From contig CAYLLB010000013.1 of the NCBI GenBank assembly GCA_964384215.1, positions 45,064 through 109,063 on the forward strand: a stretch of 64,000 nt of DNA. Reading direction: 5' to 3'. This stretch comes from JAJFUV01 sp964384215 (GTDB lineage Bacteria > Acidobacteriota > Terriglobia > Bryobacterales > Bryobacteraceae). The notes beneath the pieces are model-generated. The model did not search any database. It was not told the DNA's origin and worked only from the letters and a program-made list of their open reading frames with translations. Positions 25,874-33,645 of this stretch are shown here, piece after piece. A program made the position numbers and the translations under genes. Position 1 is the stretch's first letter. The number at the start of each line of letters is the position of its first letter.

Positions 25874-26809
25874 ATGAAGGTACTCATCGCGGACGACAGC
25901 GTTATCGATCGCCACATTCTGGAGAGTTCTCTGCGCAAGTGGTCCTACGAAACGGTGACCGCGTGCGACGGGATCGAGGCATGGGAAGTGCTGCAGCGCG
26001 CCGACGCGCCCCGGTTGGCCGTATTGGACTGGATGATGCCCGGGCTGACAGGGGTCGAAATCTGCCAGCGCCTGCGCCGCGAGGTCCACAACGATTACAC
26101 CTATGTCCTGCTGCTCACTTCACGAAGCGAGAGGGAGGACCTGGTGGAGGGCATGGAGTCGGGCGCCGATGACTATATCAGGAAGCCTTTCGACAACCAC
26201 GAACTGGAGGTCCGCTTGCGCGCGGGCCGCCGTATTGTCGAACTGCAGGCCGAACTCGTGGCGGCGAGGGAGGCCCTGCGCGTGCAGGCGACAACCGATC
26301 CGCTCACGCGCATCTGGAATCGCGGCTCGATCACCGAGATCCTCGAAAAAGAGATCCATCGCGCCCGGCGCGAACGCAGTTTCCTGGGCGTGGTTCTCGT
26401 CGATCTCGACCATTTCAAGATTGTCAACGATACGCACGGCCACCTGGCCGGCGACGCTGTTCTCCATGAAGCCGTGCGCCGTATGCAGGCATCCATGCGG
26501 CCGTACGACTCCATCGGCCGCTACGGCGGAGAGGAGTTTTTAATCGTGCTGCCGGGCTGCGACGTTGATGCTACCGTGGAACACGCCGAACGCCTGCGTA
26601 TAGCTCTCTCGGCCGAGGTCATGAATCTGGCCGAAAGCCGCGTCACTCTGACGGCGAGTTTCGGTTGCACGGTAGTCGCTCCGGACGCCCAGCCCACCTT
26701 CGAGCAGGTGATTCATCTGGCCGATGAGGCTCTCTACAAAGCCAAAGGCAATGGCCGTAACGCCGTGAGCATGGTCAGTCCGCTGGTTACTTTGGCCCAA
26801 TCCAGATAA
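25874..26809 (+). CDS. PleD-like response regulator with GGDEF domain (diguanylate cyclase)
   Basis: This 311-residue protein has an N-terminal receiver (phospho-acceptor D52 in AVLDWMMPG, Lys in YIRKPF), a short coiled linker, and a C-terminal GGDEF domain with the active-site sequence GGEEF and an RxxD inhibitory site (RPYD) five residues before it. It should make cyclic-di-GMP when phosphorylated and be feedback-inhibited by it. No partner kinase lies next to it. It is monocistronic, with a 93-bp gap before and a convergent tadE-like gene after. Confidence 0.95.
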   Translation: MKVLIADDSVIDRHILESSLRKWSYETVTACDGIEAWEVLQRADAPRLAVLDWMMPGLTGVEICQRLRREVHNDYTYVLLLTSRSEREDLVEGMESGADDYIRKPFDNHELEVRLRAGRRIVELQAELVAAREALRVQATTDPLTRIWNRGSITEILEKEIHRARRERSFLGVVLVDLDHFKIVNDTHGHLAGDAVLHEAVRRMQASMRPYDSIGRYGGEEFLIVLPGCDVDATVEHAERLRIALSAEVMNLAESRVTLTASFGCTVVAPDAQPTFEQVIHLADEALYKAKGNGRNAVSMVSPLVTLAQSR

Positions 26810-26857
26810 GAACCCGCCCCTGAGTCCACCCCGGGACCACGTTCCGCCGCCCAAGCC

Positions 26858-27319
26858 TCAGTCTGTCGAGCCCAGACTCTCCACCGCGACAGAAGCTCTG
26901 AAATTGCGGCTGGTGAAGGTCCTTGCGATGTAAGGTGAGAAGAATGCCAGCGGGTAGTTGCTAATGGAAATCTCGATGCGATCGGAAGGGGTTCCGACAT
27001 CGTAACGGTTCACCGATACCATGGCCCTAGTCAGGCCGAACAATCCGGTGGTCGCGCCGGTGGGAGCGGTGGGATTGTTGTACACGACGTAGTTCTGGAT
27101 GGCGGTCGGATTGTACGAATGTACGGCGGCGTAACGCGCGCCGCTCCTCACGCGCTCACCGAGGAAGCTGATTCGGAACAGCATCAGGCCGATATCGAGA
27201 ATGCCGACAAAGATCACCGTTACGACCATCATGATCAGTGCGCCTTCCAGCATCCAGTGGCCTCGCTCGCCAGGATTGCGCCCGCGGTTCTTAGTGATGG
27301 GTTCACTCCTTTTCGTCAT
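26858..27319 (-). CDS. TadE-like pseudopilin
   Basis: This 153-residue protein has one N-terminal hydrophobic segment (LEGALIMMVVTVIFVGILDIGLMLFR) preceded by a Glu and a Gly-rich basic region, typical of TadE-type pseudopilins of Flp/Tad pilus systems. The C-terminal domain is exposed (FRASVAVESLGSTD). The ATG at 27319 overlaps the stop of the upstream TadE-like gene. No Tad secretion ATPase or platform gene is in the window. Confidence 0.85.
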   Translation of the reverse strand: MTKRSEPITKNRGRNPGERGHWMLEGALIMMVVTVIFVGILDIGLMLFRISFLGERVRSGARYAAVHSYNPTAIQNYVVYNNPTAPTGATTGLFGLTRAMVSVNRYDVGTPSDRIEISISNYPLAFFSPYIARTFTSRNFRASVAVESLGSTD

Positions 27320-27759
27320 GACTTGTAAAGTCCTGTGTATTTCATCGTCACGCGCGGTTTGTTATTGAAGTTGAAGGTGGTGAAGATCACCGGGACGCTG
27401 AAGTTTTTCACACTGACGGTGATGGTTTTCGGCAGACCGGCTGCGTCCGCCGTCCAGGTCACGTCGACGTTGGACTTGTTCAACAGCCATAGCAGTTTAT
27501 TGCCGGTGCCTTGCGGGTTTCCGTAAACGACCATGTTCTGCACCTTGCCGACGAATGTGTGGTTGGGAGAGTCGAAGTCCACTCTGGACGCATAGCGGGC
27601 GCCCTGATCCACCGCCGCCAAGAGGCGGTTGTACACGTACATGGAATAGCCGAATTGGAACACTCCCGTGAAGAGCGCCCAAAGCAGGGAGAAACTGAGG
27701 GCGAACTCTATCATCGCGGTGCCGCGCCGGCCGTTTCTGCAAGGGGATTTGCGCTGCAT
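27316..27759 (-). CDS. TadE-like pseudopilin
   Basis: This 147-residue protein has the TadE signature RRGTAMIEFALSFSLLWALF, where the Glu five residues into the hydrophobic helix is typical of pseudopilins. A mostly extracytoplasmic C-terminal domain follows. The start MQRKSPCRN at 27759 is taken, with GGAAGGG upstream; the longer frame to 27864 lies within the tadG-like gene. It overlaps the next tadE-like gene by 4 bp and follows the tadG-like gene by 11 bp. Confidence 0.87.
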   Translation of the reverse strand: MQRKSPCRNGRRGTAMIEFALSFSLLWALFTGVFQFGYSMYVYNRLLAAVDQGARYASRVDFDSPNHTFVGKVQNMVVYGNPQGTGNKLLWLLNKSNVDVTWTADAAGLPKTITVSVKNFSVPVIFTTFNFNNKPRVTMKYTGLYKS

Positions 27760-27770
27760 TTTTCCCTTCC

Positions 27771-28889
27771 TCACCGGAATAGCTTTACTTTGTACAAGTT
27801 GCCTGGGGCCCCTGCACCCGGTTTTGCGGCACCTTCGAGGGCGGGACCGATGTACTCGCCGCACACGGGATCATTGTTTTTATTCCAGGAACCTGGGCGG
27901 AGGAAGAACTGGGCGAAGCCGACCACCAGGGCTGGAGAACCCGCGTTATTCACCGGCACCACCAGCACGCGCCGTCCGTTGCCGCTGTAATGTGCGTAGT
28001 CGGCCGCGGTAGTGTCGGTATCCTGGTAGAAACGCTCTTCCAGGGCCGGACCCACGTGCTTGTTGCCTTGCACATGGTCGATTGCGGTTCCCTCGGACAA
28101 CGGCTCAGCCAAGTGGTAGTCCATATTCACGATGGCGTCGTGGAGGGCGGAGTTCCCATTTCCCTGACCGATATCAATGTACCCGCGGTCGCTCGATCCG
28201 CCTCCGGGTGTGAAGCCCACATCGCCCGCGCACACGCCGCCTGCCTTCTTGCGCTGCCCGGGTGGGGCCCACTTGAGATCGTACATTTGGCCGCGCGTAA
28301 AACCGAACTCCTGGGCTTTGTCGGCAATATGCGCGTCGGGTGAGAACGGCGCAACACCTTCCCCAATGCTCGTTTCCTTGCCCTGGCCCGCCGTGGCGCT
28401 CGACGTGATGCTCTTGGAGCTCGGTACGCCTGGAAATACACGCAAGAAATAAAGCGGAAGTTTCGCCGTCGCCGTCACACGAACGAATCGGTAGCCGGAG
28501 CCGGTTGCCGGGTCTGCCTGATAAGTTCCAGCCAGGGTCTGCGCGAAGCTAACTTCGGGAGCGGACACTAGCTGTGTCGAAAAGTGCCAGCGGTTAGGCG
28601 AACTGGCTCCGTTTGGGCCAGATGTGGCTATCGAGCGGGCGGTGCTGATTCCTTGCGTGGTTCCATCCAGTTCGTAGGCCGCCGCCAAGGCAGCGGCATC
28701 CACGAAGGTTTGTAACTCGTTCTTAACTATGTACATGCGGCTGAGGTCGGCCGTCAGGCCCAACATGCCGATGAAAATGGTCATTCCTGCGGCCGTGGCA
28801 AGTAGAGTCATACCGCGCCGCGACGTTGCGCGTACGTCAGGCGCGGCGGCACCGCACCCCAGGTTAGCGGAATCTGTCTCTCCCGTCAT
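27771..28889 (-). CDS. TadG-like pilus assembly protein
   Basis: This 372-residue protein has the Tad/TadG N-terminal helix after a basic stretch (SRRGMTLLATAAGMTIFIGMLGLTADLSRMYIVKNELQ) and a DAAALAAAYEL motif, followed by a large extracytoplasmic domain. Two short repeated patterns in the C-terminal half contain cysteines (VCAGDVGF; PVCGEYIGPAL). It heads a three-gene unit with two TadE-like pseudopilins. An extended -10 element (TGCTAGCAT) lies 12 bases before ATG 28889. Confidence 0.85.
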   Translation of the reverse strand: MTGETDSANLGCGAAAPDVRATSRRGMTLLATAAGMTIFIGMLGLTADLSRMYIVKNELQTFVDAAALAAAYELDGTTQGISTARSIATSGPNGASSPNRWHFSTQLVSAPEVSFAQTLAGTYQADPATGSGYRFVRVTATAKLPLYFLRVFPGVPSSKSITSSATAGQGKETSIGEGVAPFSPDAHIADKAQEFGFTRGQMYDLKWAPPGQRKKAGGVCAGDVGFTPGGGSSDRGYIDIGQGNGNSALHDAIVNMDYHLAEPLSEGTAIDHVQGNKHVGPALEERFYQDTDTTAADYAHYSGNGRRVLVVPVNNAGSPALVVGFAQFFLRPGSWNKNNDPVCGEYIGPALEGAAKPGAGAPGNLYKVKLFR

Positions 28890-28901
28890 GATGGAAAAAG
28901 A

Positions 28902-28910
28902 ATGCTAGCA
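28902..28910 (-). promoter_or_regulatory. Extended -10 element (TGCTAGCAT) for the tad operon
   Basis: TGCTAGCAT on the minus strand is identical to the element upstream of the SRP RNA at 50415-50423. It lies 12 bases before the tadG-like ATG. A perfect palindrome lies about 80 bp further upstream at 28988-29002. Confidence 0.45.
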
Positions 28911-28987
28911 GAACAAGATCCTTTAGAATTGTGGCCGAAATGTGGGATAGCCGAAACTGGTCAGATACCCTAACCACATACGGAATT

Positions 28988-29002
28988 CACCTTACTAAGG
29001 TG
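28988..29002. promoter_or_regulatory. Perfect 15-bp palindrome CACCTTA-N-TAAGGTG, possible operator
   Basis: Two exact 7-base arms flank one central base in the 143-bp gap between the amidase stop and the tadG-like start. Such compact odd palindromes are typical of binding sites for dimeric regulators. It is about 80 bp upstream of the tad -10 element, too far to be a repressor site overlapping that promoter, so an activator site or a short 3' hairpin of the amidase transcript are both possible. Confidence 0.4.
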
Positions 29003-29032
29003 GAAGCCTGCACAGAACACCGCGCGCGGTAT

Positions 29033-30556
29033 CTACTCGCCCGTGCGGTGCGCCACTTGAAAGTGGCTCAGCGTGGAGGCATAGGAGGAGAGCCCTTGAT
29101 ACAGTGCCTCCGCGATCTTCTGCCGCTGGTCGGCACGCTTCAGCAGAGTCCCTTCACGCGGATTGGTGACGAAACCCACTTCTGTGAGGACCGAGGGCAT
29201 GGCGGCCCCGATCAGAACCACGAAGGGCGCTTTCTTCACCCCGCGGTTCTTCGTGGTGCCATTTTTCGATGCCAGGACGTAGAGCGAGGACTGCAACCGG
29301 GAGGCAAACTCTTTGGATTCCTCAACCTTGTCGAGTAGCGCAATCTTCTTGATAAGGTCCTGCAACTCATGGATGGTCTTGTTCGACGTCGCATTCTCGC
29401 GGGCCGCCACATCCAACGCGTCGCTCGAAGTAGTGAAGTTCAGGTAATAAGTTTCGGATCCCGACGCCGCGCGGTAGCGCGAGGAATTGACGTGGATGGA
29501 GAGGAATAAGTCGGCCTTCTCCTCGTTGGCGATGCGGGTGCGGTCTTCCAGCGAGACGAAAGTGTCGTCCTTGCGCGTATAGACGACATCGCTGCCCAAC
29601 CCCTGTTCGATGAGAGGGCCCAGGCGCAGGGCTATGTCAAGGACCAGGTCCTTTTCCAGAACGCCGCCCGGACCGATGGTTCCTGTGTCGTGTCCGCCGT
29701 GGCCCGGGTCGAGCACGACCCGCCCGACCTTCAAGCCCAGTGCACGCGTGAGCGAGCGTCCGCCGTCCCGATTCTGCTTCGCGGGACTAGCTGGCGAAGC
29801 GGCCACCGGCGATGGAAGAGGCTTCGGCTTCGCGGACGCCATCTGCTTGGTCGCCGCACGAGCCGGCGGCGCCGGGCGTACGAAGAGACCTGGAGAGATG
29901 GAATTCGGCGCCGATTCGATGTTGTAAGTAATCGCCGGCGGCGAAGGCAGTGTAATGGGCCGATGAGTCGTTTTGCGGGGCGCCTCGGTCAACATAAATG
30001 GCCTCGGCGCCAGCTTGGGTGCCGGCTTGGCGGCGACAATCGGCTGCTCCGGCGTTTCCGTCAAATGCTGGACGCCGGTCCTGCTTTGCGAGATGGCAGG
30101 CGCCGGCCCGGCGCCCTTACGGCGCACCTCCACCACGAGGCGCTCCGGAGTAGTGAGCTGGGAAGCCTTGTACTCGGCCGCCGCGTCCAAATCCAGCACC
30201 ACGCGCGTCTTGCCTGGCTGCGTCTCCGCGATGCGGATCTGCTTCAGGATGCCGTCGCCAACCGGGATGATATGAATCCTCTCGGTGCCCCGCACCGGCT
30301 TCACCCCGATAAGGTCGAAGAAGAGACGATCCGGGTCCCGCAGCCGGTCATGCTTATAACTGAATTCACCATTGGTTTCGATGGCGACGCGCGTGGTATC
30401 GCCCAGCGACCAGAAACGCACGCTGGTGACCCTGAGCGGAGGCGTCGGGGCTTCGGCGGAAGACAGGACGCCGACGAAGGCAAGCAGAGACACTACCACC
30501 CAACCCCACATGGGCCTGATCGCTCGCGACACAGTTGGCGGCATCAGAGAAAACAT
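29033..30556 (-). CDS. N-acetylmuramoyl-L-alanine amidase (AMIN + Amidase_3)
   Basis: This 507-residue periplasmic amidase cuts between MurNAc and the stem peptide, as in AmiC. A leader (WVVVSLLAFVGVLSSAEA) is followed by an AMIN domain (about 40-145), a proline/alanine-rich linker (about 150-270), and a zinc amidase domain with DPGHGGHD (His ligand), EKDL (Glu ligand), SIHVNS (His ligand) and LTEVGFVTN (catalytic Glu). The gap to the preceding transglycosylase gene is only 6 bp, so the two form a cell-wall hydrolase operon driven by the promoter at 31269-31297. Confidence 0.94.
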   Translation of the reverse strand: MFSLMPPTVSRAIRPMWGWVVVSLLAFVGVLSSAEAPTPPLRVTSVRFWSLGDTTRVAIETNGEFSYKHDRLRDPDRLFFDLIGVKPVRGTERIHIIPVGDGILKQIRIAETQPGKTRVVLDLDAAAEYKASQLTTPERLVVEVRRKGAGPAPAISQSRTGVQHLTETPEQPIVAAKPAPKLAPRPFMLTEAPRKTTHRPITLPSPPAITYNIESAPNSISPGLFVRPAPPARAATKQMASAKPKPLPSPVAASPASPAKQNRDGGRSLTRALGLKVGRVVLDPGHGGHDTGTIGPGGVLEKDLVLDIALRLGPLIEQGLGSDVVYTRKDDTFVSLEDRTRIANEEKADLFLSIHVNSSRYRAASGSETYYLNFTTSSDALDVAARENATSNKTIHELQDLIKKIALLDKVEESKEFASRLQSSLYVLASKNGTTKNRGVKKAPFVVLIGAAMPSVLTEVGFVTNPREGTLLKRADQRQKIAEALYQGLSSYASTLSHFQVAHRTGE

Positions 30557-30562
30557 CTGACC

Positions 30563-31252
30563 CTACCGTGTTCGGATATGCAGCCTTCCCTCCGCGTCAA
30601 CGAATTGCTCAATCGGACGATATTGCGGTTGTTCCGGTGCGGCAACTGACGGTTGAGACACGGACGGCGCCGCGGCCGAAACTTTCCTGGCTTCGCTGTA
30701 CCACTTACCCACCTTCCGGACGTAATCCCTGGTTTCCCGGTACGGCGGAATCCAACCGTACTTCACCACGGCACGTTCCCCGGCATTGTAAGCGGCCAGC
30801 GCCAACCGTTCGTCTTTGAAAGCATCTTTAAGAAACTTGAGATAACGGACGCCTCCCTCGACGTTCTCGCGAGGATCGAAGGTGTTCTTGACGCCGAAGC
30901 GCCGCGCGGTAGCCGGAATCAACTGCATGAGGCCTTCCGCGCCTTTGCTGGAGACGGCGAGGGCGTTGTAGCCGCTCTCGGCCTGGATGACGGAATCGAC
31001 CAGCAGAGGATCCACGTCGTGGCGGCTGGCGGTTTCCTGAACGATGCTCCGAAGATCGTGGCGCGCGGATTCGGCCTCGTTCGAATTGCCCGCATCCGCT
31101 GGAGGCGTCACCACAACGGCACGCACCAGCTTGCCAGTGCGCGCATTCGTACGCACCACGCTGGTGATCCTTCCGGCGGGCGATCCGGCTGTCGCCGTAC
31201 CCACTCCGATAAGCGCCATCATCGGCACCAAAATCTTAGAACAAAACGACAT
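30563..31252 (-). CDS. Lytic transglycosylase (SLT domain)
   Basis: This 229-residue secreted murein lytic transglycosylase has a leader (about 1-22) and a charged linker, and its SLT domain spans about residues 70-185. The catalytic Glu lies in QAESGYN; the domain motifs GLMQLIPATARRFGV, AYNAGERAV and PYRETRDYV follow. Cleavage would leave 1,6-anhydroMurNAc. It precedes the amidase by 6 bp. A clear promoter lies 16 bases upstream of ATG 31252. Confidence 0.93.
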   Translation of the reverse strand: MSFCSKILVPMMALIGVGTATAGSPAGRITSVVRTNARTGKLVRAVVVTPPADAGNSNEAESARHDLRSIVQETASRHDVDPLLVDSVIQAESGYNALAVSSKGAEGLMQLIPATARRFGVKNTFDPRENVEGGVRYLKFLKDAFKDERLALAAYNAGERAVVKYGWIPPYRETRDYVRKVGKWYSEARKVSAAAPSVSQPSVAAPEQPQYRPIEQFVDAEGRLHIRTR

Positions 31253-31268
31253 CGTCCTGTTTTACCCG

Positions 31269-31297
31269 ATTATACAGTCAATTCATTCCCGCGCCAA
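31269..31297 (-). promoter_or_regulatory. Sigma70-type promoter of the transglycosylase-amidase operon
   Basis: On the minus strand TTGGCG (31292-31297) is separated by exactly 17 bases from a perfect TATAAT (31269-31274). The predicted start of transcription is about ten bases before ATG 31252, and AGGA lies between. This is the best consensus promoter seen in the window. Confidence 0.65.
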
Positions 31298-31321
31298 CTG
31301 GCAATTCGCGACTGCCGCCGA

Positions 31322-31330
31322 TGCTATCAT
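31322..31330 (+). promoter_or_regulatory. Extended -10 element (TGCTATCAT) for mobA
   Basis: TGCTATCAT ends six bases before the mobA ATG at 31337. The transcript would start at or next to the start codon. Together with the divergent promoter at 31269-31297 it forms an 84-bp bidirectional promoter region. Confidence 0.5.
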
Positions 31331-31336
31331 TTTCTC

Positions 31337-31891
31337 ATGCGGCGGTCGGGCTTCGTACTGGTGGGCGGCTCCAGTTCCCGGATGGGACGGGATAAGGGCC
31401 TGCTGCCGTTCCGCGGCGAAAGACTCGTGGACCGCATTGCCCGCCAGGTTCTCACGGCGGCTGGTTCGGTTACACTGGTAGGCGCGCCCGAGAGGTATAC
31501 AGGCCTCGGTTACAGGGCGATCCCCGACCGCATTCCCGGCTGCGGTCCGTTGGGAGGCGTACACGCCGCCCTGTCGGAAACGCGCGCCGAGTGGAACCTC
31601 ATCGTGGCTTGCGATATGCCGCGATTGGACGGTGGATTCCTGGACGCCCTTCTCGGCCGGGCCGAACAGGAAACCTGCGAGTGCCTGGTTCCCGTTTCGT
31701 CTCCCGGCAAGATCGAACCGTTGTGCGCCGCCTGGCACCGTACGGCCCTGGCCGAAGTGGAGGCCGGTCTCCGGGACGGAGTCCGCCGCATGAGCGACGT
31801 CTTGAACCTCTTGAAAACAAAGCACTGGCCGGCCAATCCAGCCTGGTTTGCCAACGCGAATACTCCGCAGGAATGGGCTACGCATGCTTGA
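31337..31891 (+). CDS. mobA: Molybdenum cofactor guanylyltransferase
   Basis: This 184-residue enzyme attaches GMP to molybdopterin to form the bis-MGD cofactor precursor. The N-terminal loop VLVGGSSSRMGRDKGLLPF is the GTP-binding signature, and the later motifs GPLGGVHAAL, ACDMPRLDGGFL and KIEPLCAAW match MobA. The start is fixed by the TGCTATCAT element six bases upstream; in-frame sequence before it lies in the promoter region. It overlaps the MlaF-like gene by 8 bp. Confidence 0.93.
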   Translation: MRRSGFVLVGGSSSRMGRDKGLLPFRGERLVDRIARQVLTAAGSVTLVGAPERYTGLGYRAIPDRIPGCGPLGGVHAALSETRAEWNLIVACDMPRLDGGFLDALLGRAEQETCECLVPVSSPGKIEPLCAAWHRTALAEVEAGLRDGVRRMSDVLNLLKTKHWPANPAWFANANTPQEWATHA

Positions 31892-32630
31892 GCAGTTCCC
31901 GCACTACATTGAATTCCGCCACATTAATAAGACGTTCGACGAGCCCGTTTTGGACGATGTAAGTTTTCACGTCGATGCGGGCGAGACCGTGGCGATCATC
32001 GGCCGAAGTGGCGTGGGCAAGTCGGTAACGCTCGCCCACATCATGGGTTTTCTCAAGCCAGACTCCGGCCGCGTCATCGTCGCGTATGAGGACATAACGG
32101 ACTTTTCCGAGTCCGCATTGCGCCGCATCCGTAAGAAAGTGACCATGGTCTTCCAGTCCGGCGCACTGTTCGATTCTCTGACCGTGGCCGAAAACATCCT
32201 GTTTTCACTGGAGTTGCGCGATGACTACGACGCGACCAACAAGGAAGACGTGGTCCGCGGCTTGCTAGGCTTGGTGGATCTGGCCGACTACGCCGACGCG
32301 TACCCCACCGATCTCTCCACCGGCTACAAGCGCGCCGTGGCGATCGCGCGAGCGCTAGCGGCTCAACCGGAATGCATACTTTACGATGAGCCGACCACGA
32401 TGGTCGACCCGATCATGTCCGACCACCTGGCGGACCTCATGCTGCGGCTGAAGGAGCATTTGCAGTTGACTTCCGTGGTGGTGACACACGATCTTGATCT
32501 GATGCGCCGCGTCGCCGACCGTGTGGTCGTTCTGCATGATGGGCGCGCCATTTACTTCGGGCCTGTATCGGAATTGGAGGCTTGCAAACACCCCCACATT
32601 CGCGAGTTTCTCGAAATGGACCGCGTGTAG
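31884..32630 (+). CDS. ABC transporter ATPase, MlaF-like
   Basis: This 248-residue ATPase resembles MlaF of the outer-membrane lipid-asymmetry transporter. Walker A is GRSGVGKSVT, the Q-loop is VFQSGALFDS, Walker B is ILYDEPT, and the switch His is in VVVTHD. The signature motif reads LSTGYKRAV rather than LSGG. MlaE and MlaD partners are not in the window. The ATG at 31884 overlaps the mobA stop by 8 bp, so the gene depends on mobA transcription or has its own internal promoter. Confidence 0.88.
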   Translation: MLEQFPHYIEFRHINKTFDEPVLDDVSFHVDAGETVAIIGRSGVGKSVTLAHIMGFLKPDSGRVIVAYEDITDFSESALRRIRKKVTMVFQSGALFDSLTVAENILFSLELRDDYDATNKEDVVRGLLGLVDLADYADAYPTDLSTGYKRAVAIARALAAQPECILYDEPTTMVDPIMSDHLADLMLRLKEHLQLTSVVVTHDLDLMRRVADRVVVLHDGRAIYFGPVSELEACKHPHIREFLEMDRV

Positions 32631-32679
32631 CCGCCCCCCGCTCTCGCGCGCAAGGCCATTATCATCAAGCATCTACGAT

Positions 32680-32709
32680 TCGACATTCTCGCCCGGATTT
32701 TGTTATTTT
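32680..32709 (+). promoter_or_regulatory. Promoter of the purine operon
   Basis: TCGACA (32680-32685, five of six matches to -35) is followed after 18 bases by TATTTT (32704-32709), which has a TGT extension. Transcription would begin about 17 bases before ATG 32733, with AGAGG in the leader. The operon would carry the Tudor-like gene, purQ, purL and purF. Confidence 0.45.
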
Positions 32710-32732
32710 AGATGTAGAGGCATATCAATCAC

Positions 32733-32966
32733 ATGGCAGGGAAACCAGCCTTCGCCAAAGGCGCCCAAATAGAACATAACAAGTTTGGACTTGGCAGCGT
32801 GCTCTCGTGTACCGAGGAGCACATCGTCATCAAGTTCGATGATTGCGGCGAGAAGAAATTCATTGCCTCCATCGTTTTGCCGAACTTAAAGAAGAGTGAT
32901 CGCCAGCCACCAGCCGAGAAACGCGGTTCGCGCCGGAAACCCAAGGCGGCACCCGCGGTAGCCTAA
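32733..32966 (+). CDS. Small standalone Tudor-like protein resembling the UvrD/PcrA C-terminal domain
   Basis: This 77-residue protein is mostly one small beta-barrel. The pattern H-x-x-FG-x-G-x-V followed by a V-x-F-x-x-x-G-x-K segment and a final L (IEHNKFGLGSVLS, HIVIKFDDCGEKKF, VLPNL) matches the C-terminal Tudor domain of UvrD/PcrA helicases, which binds RNA polymerase. The last 20 residues are basic and disordered-looking. It stands four bases before purQ, at a place often held by purS, but it is not PurS. A role in nucleic-acid or RNA-polymerase binding is inferred. Confidence 0.78.
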   Translation: MAGKPAFAKGAQIEHNKFGLGSVLSCTEEHIVIKFDDCGEKKFIASIVLPNLKKSDRQPPAEKRGSRRKPKAAPAVA

Positions 32967-32970
32967 GGCG

Positions 32971-33645
32971 ATGCGTTTCGGAGTCGTCGTCTTTCCCGGA
33001 AGTAATTGCGACCACGATGCGTGGTACGCGACGTCGCGCAACCTGGGCCAGGAAGCCGAGTACATTTGGCACGATTCGAAGAACCTGGGCAGCTTTGATG
33101 CTGTAATCCTCCCCGGCGGCTTCTCCTACGGCGATTATCTGCGCTGCGGCGCCATTGCCAAGTTCAGTCCGGTGATGGCGGCGGTGCGCAAGTTCGCGCA
33201 GGACGGCGGCCTGGTCATCGGTATCTGCAACGGCTTCCAGATCCTGGTGGAAACCGGGTTGCTTCCCGGCGCGTTGATCCGCAATCGTGGCTTGAAATTC
33301 ATCTGCCGCGAGGAACCCCTGTCGGTCGAGACCGTGAATTCCCCCTTCACCTGCCGGCTCGCCAAAGGAGCGCGCCTGCGCATCCCGATCGCGCACGGCG
33401 AAGGTTGTTACGTCGCCGACGAGCGAACGTTGGACGAGTTGGAAGCTGAAGACCGGGTTGCCTTCCGCTACCTGGACAACCCCAACGGCTCGCTGCGCGA
33501 CATTGCCGGCGTTTTGAGTGCCGGACGCAACGTACTAGGCATGATGCCGCATCCGGAACGCGCCAGCGATCCGTTGATGGGCTCCACCGACGGGCTGGGT
33601 GTGTTTCAGTCCATGGCCGCTTCCTTCGCGGCCCAATCCCGATGA
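32971..33645 (+). CDS. purQ: Phosphoribosylformylglycinamidine synthase subunit I (glutaminase)
   Basis: This 224-residue class I glutamine amidotransferase supplies ammonia to PurL in the fourth step of purine synthesis. The nucleophile Cys lies in GICNGFQ; the His and Glu lie in MMPHPERA; the N-terminus FGVVVFPGSNCDHD is typical. Its stop overlaps the purL ATG (ATGA). No purS is present beside it. Confidence 0.95.
   Translation: MRFGVVVFPGSNCDHDAWYATSRNLGQEAEYIWHDSKNLGSFDAVILPGGFSYGDYLRCGAIAKFSPVMAAVRKFAQDGGLVIGICNGFQILVETGLLPGALIRNRGLKFICREEPLSVETVNSPFTCRLAKGARLRIPIAHGEGCYVADERTLDELEAEDRVAFRYLDNPNGSLRDIAGVLSAGRNVLGMMPHPERASDPLMGSTDGLGVFQSMAASFAAQSR

Noticed and set aside
29019..29030. ACCGCGCGCGGT palindrome next to the amidase stop
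   Set aside because: A CG-alternating palindrome is easy to get by chance in this base composition, and there is no loop or T tract for a terminator.
32631..32732. Possible purine riboswitch upstream of the purine operon
   Set aside because: The gap holds a promoter and a leader of about 17 bases, too short for a purine or PRPP aptamer.
32733..32966. Reading the small gene before purQ as purS
   Set aside because: Its sequence fits a Tudor-like barrel (H-x-x-FG-x-G-x-V) and not the PurS fold; only the position suggested PurS.
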